This document shows positions 46,102 to 54,837 of a stretch of 64,000 nt of DNA, piece by piece. The translations under genes and the position numbers were made by a program. The notes beneath the pieces are model-generated. The model had not been told where the DNA came from. It saw nothing but the letters and a program-made list of their open reading frames with translations, and searched no databases. This DNA comes from Lacisediminihabitans profunda (GTDB lineage Bacteria > Actinomycetota > Actinomycetes > Actinomycetales > Microbacteriaceae). The stretch's first letter is position 1; every line of letters begins with the position of its first letter. The stretch covers positions 310,001 through 374,000 of the forward strand of contig NZ_VRMG01000005.1 in NCBI RefSeq assembly GCF_008040105.1, given 5' to 3'.

Positions 46102-46505
46102 ATGATGATCGACGCCACCACGCCGACGAGCGCCCGGAATTCCGCACGGGCTTCCGCACCGGGGCCCGACAATCCACCGCGCCGTCGGCGCGCCGGGTCG
46201 CCGACGCGCTGATGGCGAATCCGCAGCTCGCGATGGACAAGACCATCACCGAACTCGCCGAGCTGTGCGACACCTCGGGAACCTCGGTCGTGCGGTTCTG
46301 TCGCAGCATCGGCCTGAGCGGCTACCCGGAGCTGCGGCTCGCCTGGCCATCGGCCTCACCGCGTCCGGAGCCACGCCATACGTGCGTGGCGCGCTCGTCG
46401 CGGCCCGGGCCCTCGGCGCGACCACCGCGCTCGTCTCCTGCAATCCCGGTGCGCCCCTCACGCCGCTGGCCGACAGCCACATCGTGCTCGACACGGGCGC
46501 TGCGG
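46102..46505 (+). pseudogene. Decayed RpiR-HTH / SIS-domain regulator
   Basis: One frame encodes an RpiR-type helix-turn-helix (about 46191-46345: TITELAELCDTSGTSVVRF then GLSGYPELRLA). The SIS-like end (about 46348-46500: IGLTASGATPYVRGALVAAR, then VSCNPGAPLTPLADSHIVLD, close to MurQ/SIS proteins) is in a different frame. The ATG at 46102 is in a third frame and soon stops. The spacer that normally lies between HTH and SIS is missing. So the gene suffered at least one deletion and frameshifts. It stands before the iol cluster and was probably its regulator. Confidence 0.75.
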
Positions 46506-46600
46506 ACCGTGGGTCGGCGGAGGTAGGCGACCGCGGATTTCGCCGCCTGACCGGGGGAGCGGAGCCCGCGGCCTGGACGCTGGGTGATCGACCAGCGGAG

Positions 46601-46630
46601 TTGACTTGTCAATATGTCCGAACATATAGT
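46601..46630 (+). promoter_or_regulatory. iolC promoter with overlapping dyads
   Basis: TTGACT (46601-46606) and TATAGT (46625-46630) are 18 nt apart, a strong sigma-A-type promoter. Within it lie TTGACTTGTCAA (46601-46612, a perfect 5-bp-arm dyad) and ATATGT-CCGA-ACATAT (46612-46627, perfect 6-bp arms). A repressor there would cover both boxes. The GntR protein encoded at 54838 is the obvious candidate. Confidence 0.7.
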
Positions 46631-46684
46631 CGACAGGACGGGCGCCGCGGCTCGTCGGCCAACCAGGAAGTTGAACTGAGCAGC

Positions 46685-47644
46685 ATGACCCAGCCTCGTT
46701 CCGCACTCGATGTTCTCACGATCGGGCGTGTCAGTGTCGACATCTACCCGCTGCAGGATGGGGTCGGTCTCGAAGACGTCTCGACCTTCGGAAAGTACCT
46801 CGGCGGCAGCGCGACCAATGTGGCGGTCGCCGCCGCTCGCCACGGGCTGTCCTCCGCGGTGATCACCCGCACCGGGCACGACCCGTTCGGCCGGTACATC
46901 CACCAGGAGCTGCGCCGCCTCGGGGTCGGCGACGAGTTCGTGTCTCCCGTCGACGGCCTCAACACCCCGGTGGTGTTCTGCGAGATCTTCCCGCCGGACG
47001 ACTTTCCGCTCTACTTCTACCGCGCCCCCAAGGCGCCGGACCTCGTCATCAACCCCGAGGAACTCGACCTCGACGCGATCCGGGACGCCCGGATCTACTG
47101 GTCGACGGTGACCGGGCTCAGCGAGGAGCCGAGTCGCACCGCCCATCATGTGGCCTGGGACGCGCGCGGCCGTCGGCCGCTCACCATCCTCGACCTCGAC
47201 TACCGTCCGATGTTCTGGGAGTCGCCGGCAGCGGCGACGGAGCAGGTGGACCGCGCCCTCGCCAAGGTGACCATTGCCGTCGGAAACCGCGAGGAGTGCG
47301 AGGTCGCCGTCGGCGAGACCGACCCGCACCGCGCGGCGGACGCCCTGCTCGAGCGCGGAATCGAACTGGCGATCGTCAAGCAGGGTCCGAAGGGCGTGCT
47401 CGCGAAGACGCGGACCGAGACGGTGGAGGTCGCGCCCTACCTCGTGGAGGTCGTCAACGGCCTCGGCGCCGGGGACAGTTTCGGCGGCGCCCTGTGCTTC
47501 GGCCTGCTGCAGGACTGGCCGCTCGAGCGCACCCTTCGCTTCGCCAATGTCGCCGGCGCGATCGTGGCCGGCCGGCGCGAGTGCTCGACAGCGATGCCGA
47601 CCACCGTCGAGGTCGAAGACATCATGAAGGGAATCCGCGCATGA
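46685..47644 (+). CDS. iolC: 5-dehydro-2-deoxygluconokinase
   Basis: A 319-residue PfkB-family sugar kinase. LGGSATNVAVAAARHG lies in the N-terminal part; the C-terminal motif NGLGAGDSFGGALCF holds the catalytic Asp and anion hole. It phosphorylates 5-dehydro-2-deoxy-D-gluconate in inositol breakdown. The ATG at 46685 has only a distant AGGAAG. It is the first gene of the iol operon, and the next gene overlaps by 4 nt. Fructokinase-like activity is excluded mainly by context. Confidence 0.9.
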   Translation: MTQPRSALDVLTIGRVSVDIYPLQDGVGLEDVSTFGKYLGGSATNVAVAAARHGLSSAVITRTGHDPFGRYIHQELRRLGVGDEFVSPVDGLNTPVVFCEIFPPDDFPLYFYRAPKAPDLVINPEELDLDAIRDARIYWSTVTGLSEEPSRTAHHVAWDARGRRPLTILDLDYRPMFWESPAAATEQVDRALAKVTIAVGNREECEVAVGETDPHRAADALLERGIELAIVKQGPKGVLAKTRTETVEVAPYLVEVVNGLGAGDSFGGALCFGLLQDWPLERTLRFANVAGAIVAGRRECSTAMPTTVEVEDIMKGIRA

Positions 47645-48522
47645 CCGCTCTCGACTTCGAATTGCTGCGAGAGACCCGGGCCGCCCGCCCCGGTCGGATC
47701 GCCGAGATCCTCGCCGCGCGCCGGCGTCGCGACGTGATCGCGGGCGACGGCCGCCTGTTCATCGTCGCCGCCGACCACCCGGCCCGCGGCGCCCTCGGCG
47801 TCGGCCCCAACGAGTCGGCGATGGCCAACCGCTACGAGCTGCTGGAGCGGCTTGCCTTCGCACTCTCCCGGCCGGGCGTGGACGGCGTGCTCGGCACACC
47901 GGACATCATCGAGGACCTCGCGCTCCTCGGTCTGCTCGACGGAAAGATCGTCGTCGGCTCGATGAACCGCGGCGGGCTGCGCGGGGCGTCCTTCGAGATG
48001 GATGATCGATTCACCGCCTACGACATCGACCGCATCCGGCGCGACGGCCTCGACTTCGCCAAGAACCTCATCCGCATCAACCTGCAGGACGCCGGTTCGG
48101 CCGACACCCTCGAGGCCTCGGCGCTCGCCGTGAGCGAGGCGGCGGATGCCGGCATCCCGATCATGCTCGAACCCTTCATGAGCGAGTGGGTGAACGGCTC
48201 GATCCGCAACGACCTCTCCACGGATGCCGTGATCCTCTCGATCGCGATCGCCTCCGGCCTCGGCAACTCGAGTTCGCACTCGTGGCTGAAGCTTCCCGTG
48301 GTGCCGGACATGGAACGAGTCATGGCGTCGACCACGCTGCCGACCCTGCTGCTCGGCGGAGACCCGACCGGCGACCAGGACGAGACATTCGACAACTGGA
48401 GCAACGCGCTCGCCCTGCCCGGCGTGCGCGGACTCGTCGTGGGGCGCACTCTGCTCTACCCGCCGGACGGCGACGTCGTCTCGGCGATCGACACCGCTGC
48501 CGCGCTCGTCCACCGCCGCTGA
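47641..48522 (+). CDS. Cgl0158-family (beta/alpha)8-barrel protein, candidate IolJ-type aldolase
   Basis: A 293-residue protein. It begins with LFIVAADHPARGALGVGPN and has SMNRGGLRGASFEMDDRFTAYDIDRI and FAKNLIRINLQDAGSADTLEA, resembling the Cgl0158-type family known from corynebacterial inositol clusters. It lies between iolC and iolA, where the 2-deoxy-5-keto-gluconate-6-phosphate aldolase (IolJ) step is required, and no other aldolase is in the cluster. The aldolase role is inferred. ATG 47641 overlaps the iolC stop. Confidence 0.75.
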   Translation: MTALDFELLRETRAARPGRIAEILAARRRRDVIAGDGRLFIVAADHPARGALGVGPNESAMANRYELLERLAFALSRPGVDGVLGTPDIIEDLALLGLLDGKIVVGSMNRGGLRGASFEMDDRFTAYDIDRIRRDGLDFAKNLIRINLQDAGSADTLEASALAVSEAADAGIPIMLEPFMSEWVNGSIRNDLSTDAVILSIAIASGLGNSSSHSWLKLPVVPDMERVMASTTLPTLLLGGDPTGDQDETFDNWSNALALPGVRGLVVGRTLLYPPDGDVVSAIDTAAALVHRR

Positions 48523-48554
48523 ACGCCATCCCGGTTCAAGAAAGAAGATCCAAA

Positions 48555-50051
48555 ATGTCAGACCTCCCCGTTGTGCCGCACTGGATCGACGGCGCCGAGC
48601 GGGCGAGCACGTCCGGCCGCACCTCACCGGTCTTCGACCCCGCCCTCGGAGTGGAGACCAGGCACGTGGCCCTCGCCGACGCCGCCGAGATCGATGCGGC
48701 AGTCGCCTCCGCGAAGGCGGCCTTCCCGGCCTGGCGCGACCTGTCGATGACCAGGCGCCAGCAGGTGCTCTTCCGCTTCCGCGAACTGCTCAACGAACGC
48801 AAGGGCGACCTCGCCGAGATCCTCACCTCGGAGCACGGCAAGGTCGTCTCCGACGCGCTGGGCGAGATCACCCGCGGGCTCGAGGTCGTCGAGCTGGCCA
48901 CCGGCCTGCCGCACCTGCTCAAGGGCGAGCACTCTGAGAACGTGTCGACCGGCGTCGACGTGTACTCCACGAAGTCCCCGCTCGGCGTCGTCGGCATCAT
49001 CAGCCCGTTCAACTTTCCGGCCATGGTGCCGATGTGGTTCTTCCCGATCGCGATCGCGGCGGGCAACACCGTGGTGCTCAAGCCCTCGGAGAAGGACCCG
49101 TCGGCGGCCAACTGGCTCGCCGCGCTGTTCACGGAGGCCGGGCTGCCCAATGGCGTGTTCAACGTGCTGCACGGCGACAAGGTCGCGGTCGACGGCCTGC
49201 TCGAGCATCCGGACGTCAAGTCGATCTCCTTCGTCGGCTCCACCCCGATCGCCAAGTACATCTACGAGACGGCCGCCCGCCACGGCAAGCGGGTGCAGGC
49301 CCTCGGCGGGGCCAAGAACCACATGCTCGTGCTTCCGGATGCCGACCTCGACCTGACCGCGGATGCCGCGATCAACGCGGGCTTCGGTTCGGCCGGCGAA
49401 CGCTGCATGGCGATCTCCGTCGTGGTGGCCGTGGAGCCCGTCGCGGACGACCTCATCGAGAAGATCACCGCCCGCATGGCGACGCTGAAGATCGGCGACG
49501 GTCGCCGCTCCTGCGACATGGGGCCGCTCGTCACCGAGGCGCACCGCGACAAGGTCGCGAGCTACCTCGACATCGCGGTGCAGGACGGCGCGACCGTCGT
49601 CGTCGACGGACGCGGAATCGAGGTGGACGGGGATGCGAACGGCTTCTGGCTCGGCCCGACCCTCATCGACAACGTGCCCGTCACATCCCGCGTCTACCTC
49701 GACGAGATCTTCGGGCCGGTGCTCTCGATCGTGCGGGTGAAGAGCTACGACGAGGGGGTGGCCCTCATCAACGCGAGCCAGTACGGCAACGGCACGGCGA
49801 TCTTCACCAACGACGGCGGCGCGGCCCGCCGATTCCAGAACGAGATCGAGGTGGGCATGATCGGCATCAACGTGCCGATTCCCGTGCCGGTGGCGTACTA
49901 CTCGTTCGGCGGGTTCAAGGACTCGGCGTTCGGCGACTCGAAGGCCTACGGGCTGCAGGGCTTCCACTTCTTCACCCGCGAGAAGGCGATCACGAGCCGC
50001 TGGCTCGACCCGAGCCACGGCGGAATCAACCTGGGCTTCCCCCAGAACTGA
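48555..50051 (+). CDS. iolA: Malonate/methylmalonate-semialdehyde dehydrogenase, CoA-acylating (iol copy)
   Basis: A 498-residue paralogue of the protein at 43854 (about three quarters identical by eye). It has SPFNFPAMVPMWFFPIAIAAGN, the catalytic cysteine in GSAGERCMAIS, and the same C-terminus (RWLDPSHGGINLGFPQN). In the iol pathway it turns malonate semialdehyde into acetyl-CoA and CO2. The start is ATG 48555 with a weak AAAGAAG upstream, 32 nt after the previous gene. Confidence 0.92.
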   Translation: MSDLPVVPHWIDGAERASTSGRTSPVFDPALGVETRHVALADAAEIDAAVASAKAAFPAWRDLSMTRRQQVLFRFRELLNERKGDLAEILTSEHGKVVSDALGEITRGLEVVELATGLPHLLKGEHSENVSTGVDVYSTKSPLGVVGIISPFNFPAMVPMWFFPIAIAAGNTVVLKPSEKDPSAANWLAALFTEAGLPNGVFNVLHGDKVAVDGLLEHPDVKSISFVGSTPIAKYIYETAARHGKRVQALGGAKNHMLVLPDADLDLTADAAINAGFGSAGERCMAISVVVAVEPVADDLIEKITARMATLKIGDGRRSCDMGPLVTEAHRDKVASYLDIAVQDGATVVVDGRGIEVDGDANGFWLGPTLIDNVPVTSRVYLDEIFGPVLSIVRVKSYDEGVALINASQYGNGTAIFTNDGGAARRFQNEIEVGMIGINVPIPVPVAYYSFGGFKDSAFGDSKAYGLQGFHFFTREKAITSRWLDPSHGGINLGFPQN

Positions 50052-50094
50052 CCTCGACACACTCACTCATTAGTCTCATCGTGGAGGTCATATC

Positions 50095-51018
50095 GTGACG
50101 CAGGAGTCCTGGTTCCATCCGCGCGGGACGCTCGCCGAGGACGGCTGGGAGACCGTCGTCGGCTCGGCCATCCACGGCTGGCACCACACCGGCCTGCGGG
50201 TCGCCGAGCTGGCGGAGGGCACCGAACGGGTGCTCGCCGCCGACCGGGTCGAGCGCCTGGTCATTCCGCTCTCCGGCTCGTTCACGGTGAGCTACGTGCC
50301 GCCAGGCGAACGGGGGGTCGACGTCGAGCACGTGCAGGAGTTGGCCGGGCGGGCATCGGTGTTCTCCGGGCCCACCGACACGCTCTACCTGCCGACGGGC
50401 ACCGCGCTCCGGATCTCCGGGGCCGGTCGCGTGGCCGTGGCGGAGGCGCCAACGGTCGACCGCTTCCCGGTCGCCTACCTGCCCGCCGCCGCGGTCGCCG
50501 TGGAGCTGCGGGGCGCCGGGCGCTCCAGCCGCCAGGTGCACAACTTCGGCACGCCGGCCCAGCTCGACGCCGCTCGCCTCATCGTCTGCGAGGTGATCAC
50601 GCCGGCGGAGAACTGGTCGAGCTACCCGCCGCACAAGCACGACGACTTCGTCTCCGGCGGCGAGTCCCGGCTCGAGGAGATCTACTACTTCGACAGCGCC
50701 GTCTCGCGCGGGCTCACCGCCCCGGACACCGCCGACCCGTTCGGGTTCATGCGCACCTACGCCTCGGATGACCGGGAGATCGACATCCTCGCCGAGGTTC
50801 GCCACGGCGACGTCGCCCTCGTGCCGCACGGTTGGCACGGACCGTGTGTGGCCGCCCCCGGCTACGACCTGTACTACCTCAACGTGATGGCCGGACCGGA
50901 CCCGGACCGGGTGTGGCTGATCAGTGACGACCCGGCCCACGGCTGGATTCGAGACACCTGGGCCGGCCAACCGGTCGATCCGCGCCTTCCGTACACGCAC
51001 CCCGAAGGGACCCCATGA
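50095..51018 (+). CDS. iolB: 5-deoxy-glucuronate isomerase
   Basis: A 307-residue bicupin. Metal-binding residues are visible in SSYPPHKHDDF, RLEEIYYF and VPHGWHGPCV. It isomerises 5-deoxy-D-glucuronate to 2-deoxy-5-keto-D-gluconate. GGAGGT lies 6 nt before GTG 50095. The 3' end overlaps iolD by 4 nt. Confidence 0.94.
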   Translation: MTQESWFHPRGTLAEDGWETVVGSAIHGWHHTGLRVAELAEGTERVLAADRVERLVIPLSGSFTVSYVPPGERGVDVEHVQELAGRASVFSGPTDTLYLPTGTALRISGAGRVAVAEAPTVDRFPVAYLPAAAVAVELRGAGRSSRQVHNFGTPAQLDAARLIVCEVITPAENWSSYPPHKHDDFVSGGESRLEEIYYFDSAVSRGLTAPDTADPFGFMRTYASDDREIDILAEVRHGDVALVPHGWHGPCVAAPGYDLYYLNVMAGPDPDRVWLISDDPAHGWIRDTWAGQPVDPRLPYTHPEGTP

Positions 51019-52937
51019 CCACCAGACGCATGACCGTCAGCCAGGCGCTGATCGAGTTCCTCGCCCACCAGTGGACGGTCGACGGCGACTACCGCGAACG
51101 CACAATCGCCGGCACCTTCGGCATCTTCGGCCACGGAAACGTCGCCGGAATCGGGCAGGCGCTGAAGCAGCTCTCCGCCGAGGACCCCGCCATCATGCCG
51201 TACCACCAGGCCCGCAACGAGCAGGCGATGGTGCACGAGTCGGTGGCGTACTCGCGCATGACGCGTCGACGTTCCACCTTCGCCTGCGCCGCATCCGTGG
51301 GTCCCGGCGCCTCGAACATGCTCACCGGGGCGGCCCTCGCCACGATCAACCGGCTGCCGGTGCTGTTGCTGCCCTCCGACACCTTCGCGACCCGGGTCTC
51401 CGACCCGGTGCTGCAGCAGCTCGAGCTGCCGCACGATGCGAGCATGAGCGTGAACGACGCGTTCAAGCCGCTCTCCCGCTTCTTCGACCGGGTGCAGCGC
51501 CCGGAGCAGCTGTTCTCCGCCGCGCTCGGCGCGATGCGGGTGCTCACCGACCCGATCGAGACCGGCGCGGTCACGATCGCGCTCCCCGAGGACGTGCAGG
51601 CCGAATCCCTCGACGTGCCGGACGAGTTCCTCGCCGACCGCGAGTGGCACCTGCGCCGACCGCGTCCGGACCGCGGGGTGATCGCCGACGTCGTGCGGGC
51701 GATCCGCGCTGCCGAACGCCCGCTCATCGTCGCGGGAGGCGGGGTGATCTACTCGGATGCCGCGGCCGCCCTCCGCGCGCTCGTCGAGTCCACCGGACTC
51801 CCCGTCGGCGTCTCCCAAGCCGGAGTCGGCTCGCTGTCCTGGGACCACCCGCAGTTCCTCGGCGCGGTCGGAGCCACCGGAACCACCACCGCAAACCGCG
51901 CGGCCGCGCAGGCCGACCTGATCATCGGCATCGGCACTCGCTACAGCGACTTCACCACGGCGAGCCGCACCGCCTTCCAGAATCCCCGCGTGCGATTCGT
52001 CAATATCAACATCGCCTCCTTCGACGCGTTCAAGCACGGCAGCGCCATTCCGGTGGTGGCCGACGCCCGCGAGGCCATCCTCGAGCTCACCGCGGCCCTT
52101 GCGGGCCACCGGGTCGCCGAGGCGTTCGAGGCGGACTACTCCCGCGAGAAGAGGGCCTGGGACGACGTGGTCGACGCGGCCTTCGAGCCGCGCGGCCTCG
52201 ACCTGCCGAGCCAGACCGAGATCATCGGCGCCGTGCAGCGGGCCTCCGACCCCCGCGACGTGGTGGTCTGCGCCGCCGGCTCGCTGCCGGGAGACCTGCA
52301 CAAGCTGTGGCGGGTGCGCGACGACCTCGGCTACCACGTGGAATACGGCTATTCCTGCATGGGCTACGAGATCGCCGGCGGCATCGGCGTGGCCAGGGCA
52401 GACACCACCCGCGACGCGATCGTGATGGTCGGCGACGGCTCCTACCTCATGATGCACACCGAGATCGTGTCGGCGGTGGCCGAGGGCATCAAGCTGATCA
52501 TCGTGCTGATCCAGAACCACGGCTACGCCTCGATCGGACACCTCAGCGAGGACGTGGGGTCGCAGCGCTTCGGCACCCGCTACCGCTACCAGGACAAGGC
52601 GGGCAACAACTTCGACTCGGGAGGCATCCTGCCGATCGACCTCGCGGCCAACGCCGAGAGCCTGGGTATCCGGGTGATCCGCGTCGAACCGGGGGCGGGC
52701 GCCATCGCCGACCTCGCCGCGGCGGTCGCGACGGCCAAGGCCTCCGACCGCGCCACCCTCATCCACATCACCAGCGACCCGCTGCTCTATTCGCCGGACG
52801 GCGAGGGCTGGTGGGACGTGCCGGTGGCGGCGGAATCGACCCTCGAGAGCACCCGGGCGGCGCGCGCCGACTACCTCGAACACCGGAAGAACCAGAAGCC
52901 GCACCTCGGTGCCGGCGCCGTCGAAAGGAAAAGCTAG
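51015..52937 (+). CDS. iolD: 3D-(3,5/4)-trihydroxycyclohexane-1,2-dione hydrolase
   Basis: A 640-residue ThDP enzyme. FGIFGHGNVAGIGQAL and YHQARNEQAMVHESVAY (the latter with the catalytic Glu region) are at the N-terminus; GDGSYLMMHTEIVSAV and LIQNHGYASIGHL are the C-terminal ThDP motif. It opens the six-membered ring of the dehydrated inositol intermediate. It overlaps iolB by 4 nt and is followed by iolG after 2 nt. Confidence 0.95.
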   Translation: MTTRRMTVSQALIEFLAHQWTVDGDYRERTIAGTFGIFGHGNVAGIGQALKQLSAEDPAIMPYHQARNEQAMVHESVAYSRMTRRRSTFACAASVGPGASNMLTGAALATINRLPVLLLPSDTFATRVSDPVLQQLELPHDASMSVNDAFKPLSRFFDRVQRPEQLFSAALGAMRVLTDPIETGAVTIALPEDVQAESLDVPDEFLADREWHLRRPRPDRGVIADVVRAIRAAERPLIVAGGGVIYSDAAAALRALVESTGLPVGVSQAGVGSLSWDHPQFLGAVGATGTTTANRAAAQADLIIGIGTRYSDFTTASRTAFQNPRVRFVNINIASFDAFKHGSAIPVVADAREAILELTAALAGHRVAEAFEADYSREKRAWDDVVDAAFEPRGLDLPSQTEIIGAVQRASDPRDVVVCAAGSLPGDLHKLWRVRDDLGYHVEYGYSCMGYEIAGGIGVARADTTRDAIVMVGDGSYLMMHTEIVSAVAEGIKLIIVLIQNHGYASIGHLSEDVGSQRFGTRYRYQDKAGNNFDSGGILPIDLAANAESLGIRVIRVEPGAGAIADLAAAVATAKASDRATLIHITSDPLLYSPDGEGWWDVPVAAESTLESTRAARADYLEHRKNQKPHLGAGAVERKS

Positions 52938-52939
52938 GA

Positions 52940-53941
52940 ATGCGCTTTGCAATTCTCGGTGCCGGCAGGATCGGCATCGCCCACGTCAGCACGCTCATGG
53001 CCCAGACCGGGGTGAGCGAGCTGCTCGTCGCGGACCTGGACCCCGCCCGCGCCCGGACGGCGGCCGAATCGGTCGGTGCCGCGAGCCACGGCACGATCGA
53101 CGACGCGTTCTCGTTCCGGCCGGACGGCATCGTGATCGCCGCTCCGACCCCCGCGCACGCCGAGTTGATCCTCCGCGCGGTGCGGGCGGGCATCCCCACC
53201 TTCTGCGAGAAGCCGCTGGCGGAGTCGCTCGCGTCGAGCGTCGCCGTGGTCGAGGAGGTCGAACGGCACGACGTGCCGGTGCAGATCGGATTCCAGCGAC
53301 GCTTCGACGCCGGCTATCGCGCGGCGAAGCAGGCACTCGAGGCGGGCGACATCGGTGAGTTGCGGCGCCTGCACCTTCTCACCTGCGACCCGACACCCCC
53401 GCCGGCGGAGTACATTCCGCAGAGTGGCGGCATCTATCGGGATTGCCACATCCACGACTTCGACATCTTGCGCTGGGTCACCGGGCGCGAGGTCGTCTCG
53501 GTCTTCGCCACGGGAACCAATCGCGGAGCGGCCTTCTTCGGGGAGGCCGGCGACGTCGACGAGTCTGCGGCCCTGCTCACCCTCGACGACGGCACCCTGG
53601 CCACTCTCCAGGGCTCGCGGTACAACGGTGCGGGCTACGACGTGAGGATGGAACTCGCGGGCACGCTGGGCAACCGCTCGGTGGGACTGGATGACCGGGT
53701 GCCGCTCACGAGCGCCGAGCCGGGGGTCGGCTTTCCCGCTGGAACCCCCTGGCCGAACTTCCAGGAGCGGTTCGCCGCGGCGTATTCCGCGGAACTCGCC
53801 GCCTTCGTCTCGGTCGCCGCCGGGGAACGCCCGAGCCCGTGCACCCCGCGGGAGGCCCTGGAGGCGCTGTACATTGCGGAGGCGGCCACCCTCTCCCGAG
53901 CCGAGGGCCGCTCGGTGCGGCTCGACGAAGTGCGGGGCTGA
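52940..53941 (+). CDS. iolG: Inositol 2-dehydrogenase / scyllo-type Gfo/Idh/MocA oxidoreductase
   Basis: A 333-residue NAD(P)-dependent Gfo/Idh/MocA protein. The Rossmann motif is ILGAGRIGIAHV, the catalytic lysine lies in FCEKPLAESL, and YRDCHIHDFDILRWVTG carries the Asp/His pair. It oxidises myo-inositol to scyllo-inosose, the first catabolic step. Use of a different inositol isomer cannot be excluded from sequence. The ATG at 52940 is 2 nt after iolD. Confidence 0.9.
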   Translation: MRFAILGAGRIGIAHVSTLMAQTGVSELLVADLDPARARTAAESVGAASHGTIDDAFSFRPDGIVIAAPTPAHAELILRAVRAGIPTFCEKPLAESLASSVAVVEEVERHDVPVQIGFQRRFDAGYRAAKQALEAGDIGELRRLHLLTCDPTPPPAEYIPQSGGIYRDCHIHDFDILRWVTGREVVSVFATGTNRGAAFFGEAGDVDESAALLTLDDGTLATLQGSRYNGAGYDVRMELAGTLGNRSVGLDDRVPLTSAEPGVGFPAGTPWPNFQERFAAAYSAELAAFVSVAAGERPSPCTPREALEALYIAEAATLSRAEGRSVRLDEVRG

Positions 53942-53942
53942 C

Positions 53943-54833
53943 ATGGCGAAGCCGAACGGTCTCGCCGATCGCCTCGCCGCGGCACCGATCTCCTGGGGAG
54001 TGTGCGAGGTTCCCGGCTGGGGGCTGCAGCTTTCGCCGCAGCGGGTGCTCGCCGAGATGCGCGACCTCGGCGTCGCGGCCACCGAGTTCGGCCCAGACGG
54101 ATTCCTGCCCGACGCGCCGGCGGAGAAGGCGAAGACCCTCGCCGGATTCGGGCTGCGTGCGGTGGGCGGGTTCGTTCCTGTCGTGCTGCACGACGCGTCG
54201 GTCGATCCGGTTCCGGGCATCGAGGCGCAGCTGGAGTCCTTCGTCGCGGCCGGCGCCGTGAGCCTCGTGCTCTCCGCGGACACCGGACGCATCGGCTACG
54301 ACTCGCGTCCCACGCTCACCGAACGGCACTGGGACGTTCTCCTGGCCAACCTCGATCGGCTGGCCGTCGTGGCCGCGGAACGCGGAGTGGTCGCGTCCAT
54401 CCATCCCCACGTCGGCACCCTGGTGGAATCGGCGGACGATGTCGCTCGCGTGCTCGAGGGCTCTCGCATCGGGCTCTGCCTCGACACCGGCCATCTGCTC
54501 ATCGGCGGCACTGATCCCGTCGCCCTCGCCGCCGCCCAGGCGGCCCGGGTCAGTCACGTTCACCTCAAAGACGTCCGGGTCGGCATCGCCGACGGCGTGC
54601 GCCGGGGAGACCTGAGCTACACGGAGGCGGTGCGCGACGGCCTGTACACGCCGTTGGGAGCCGGGGACATCGACATCGCCACGATCGTGAGCTCGCTCGA
54701 GGCGGCCGGCTATAACGGCTACTACGTTCTTGAGCAGGACACCATCCTCACCGAGCTGCCGCAGCCCGGGCGTGGGCCGGTGGAGGATGTGCGGGAGAGC
54801 CTCGAATTCATCTCGAGCCTGACGTGGCCCTGA
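53943..54833 (+). CDS. iolE: Inosose dehydratase (IolE-type TIM barrel)
   Basis: A 296-residue xylose-isomerase-like barrel. Metal-binding positions appear in ASIHPHVGTL, LCLDTGHLLIGG and SHVHLKDVRVG; the C-terminal segment is YYVLEQDTILTELPQPGRG. It dehydrates scyllo-inosose to the dione that IolD hydrolyses. ATG 53943 is 1 nt after the iolG stop. It ends 4 nt before the convergent GntR gene. Confidence 0.88.
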   Translation: MAKPNGLADRLAAAPISWGVCEVPGWGLQLSPQRVLAEMRDLGVAATEFGPDGFLPDAPAEKAKTLAGFGLRAVGGFVPVVLHDASVDPVPGIEAQLESFVAAGAVSLVLSADTGRIGYDSRPTLTERHWDVLLANLDRLAVVAAERGVVASIHPHVGTLVESADDVARVLEGSRIGLCLDTGHLLIGGTDPVALAAAQAARVSHVHLKDVRVGIADGVRRGDLSYTEAVRDGLYTPLGAGDIDIATIVSSLEAAGYNGYYVLEQDTILTELPQPGRGPVEDVRESLEFISSLTWP

Positions 54834-54837
54834 TGGG

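Noticed and set aside
46265-46684. An N-terminal extension of iolC in frame
   Set aside because: It is the remnant of the SIS-like regulator followed by noncoding promoter sequence. The strong promoter at 46601-46630 lies inside it.
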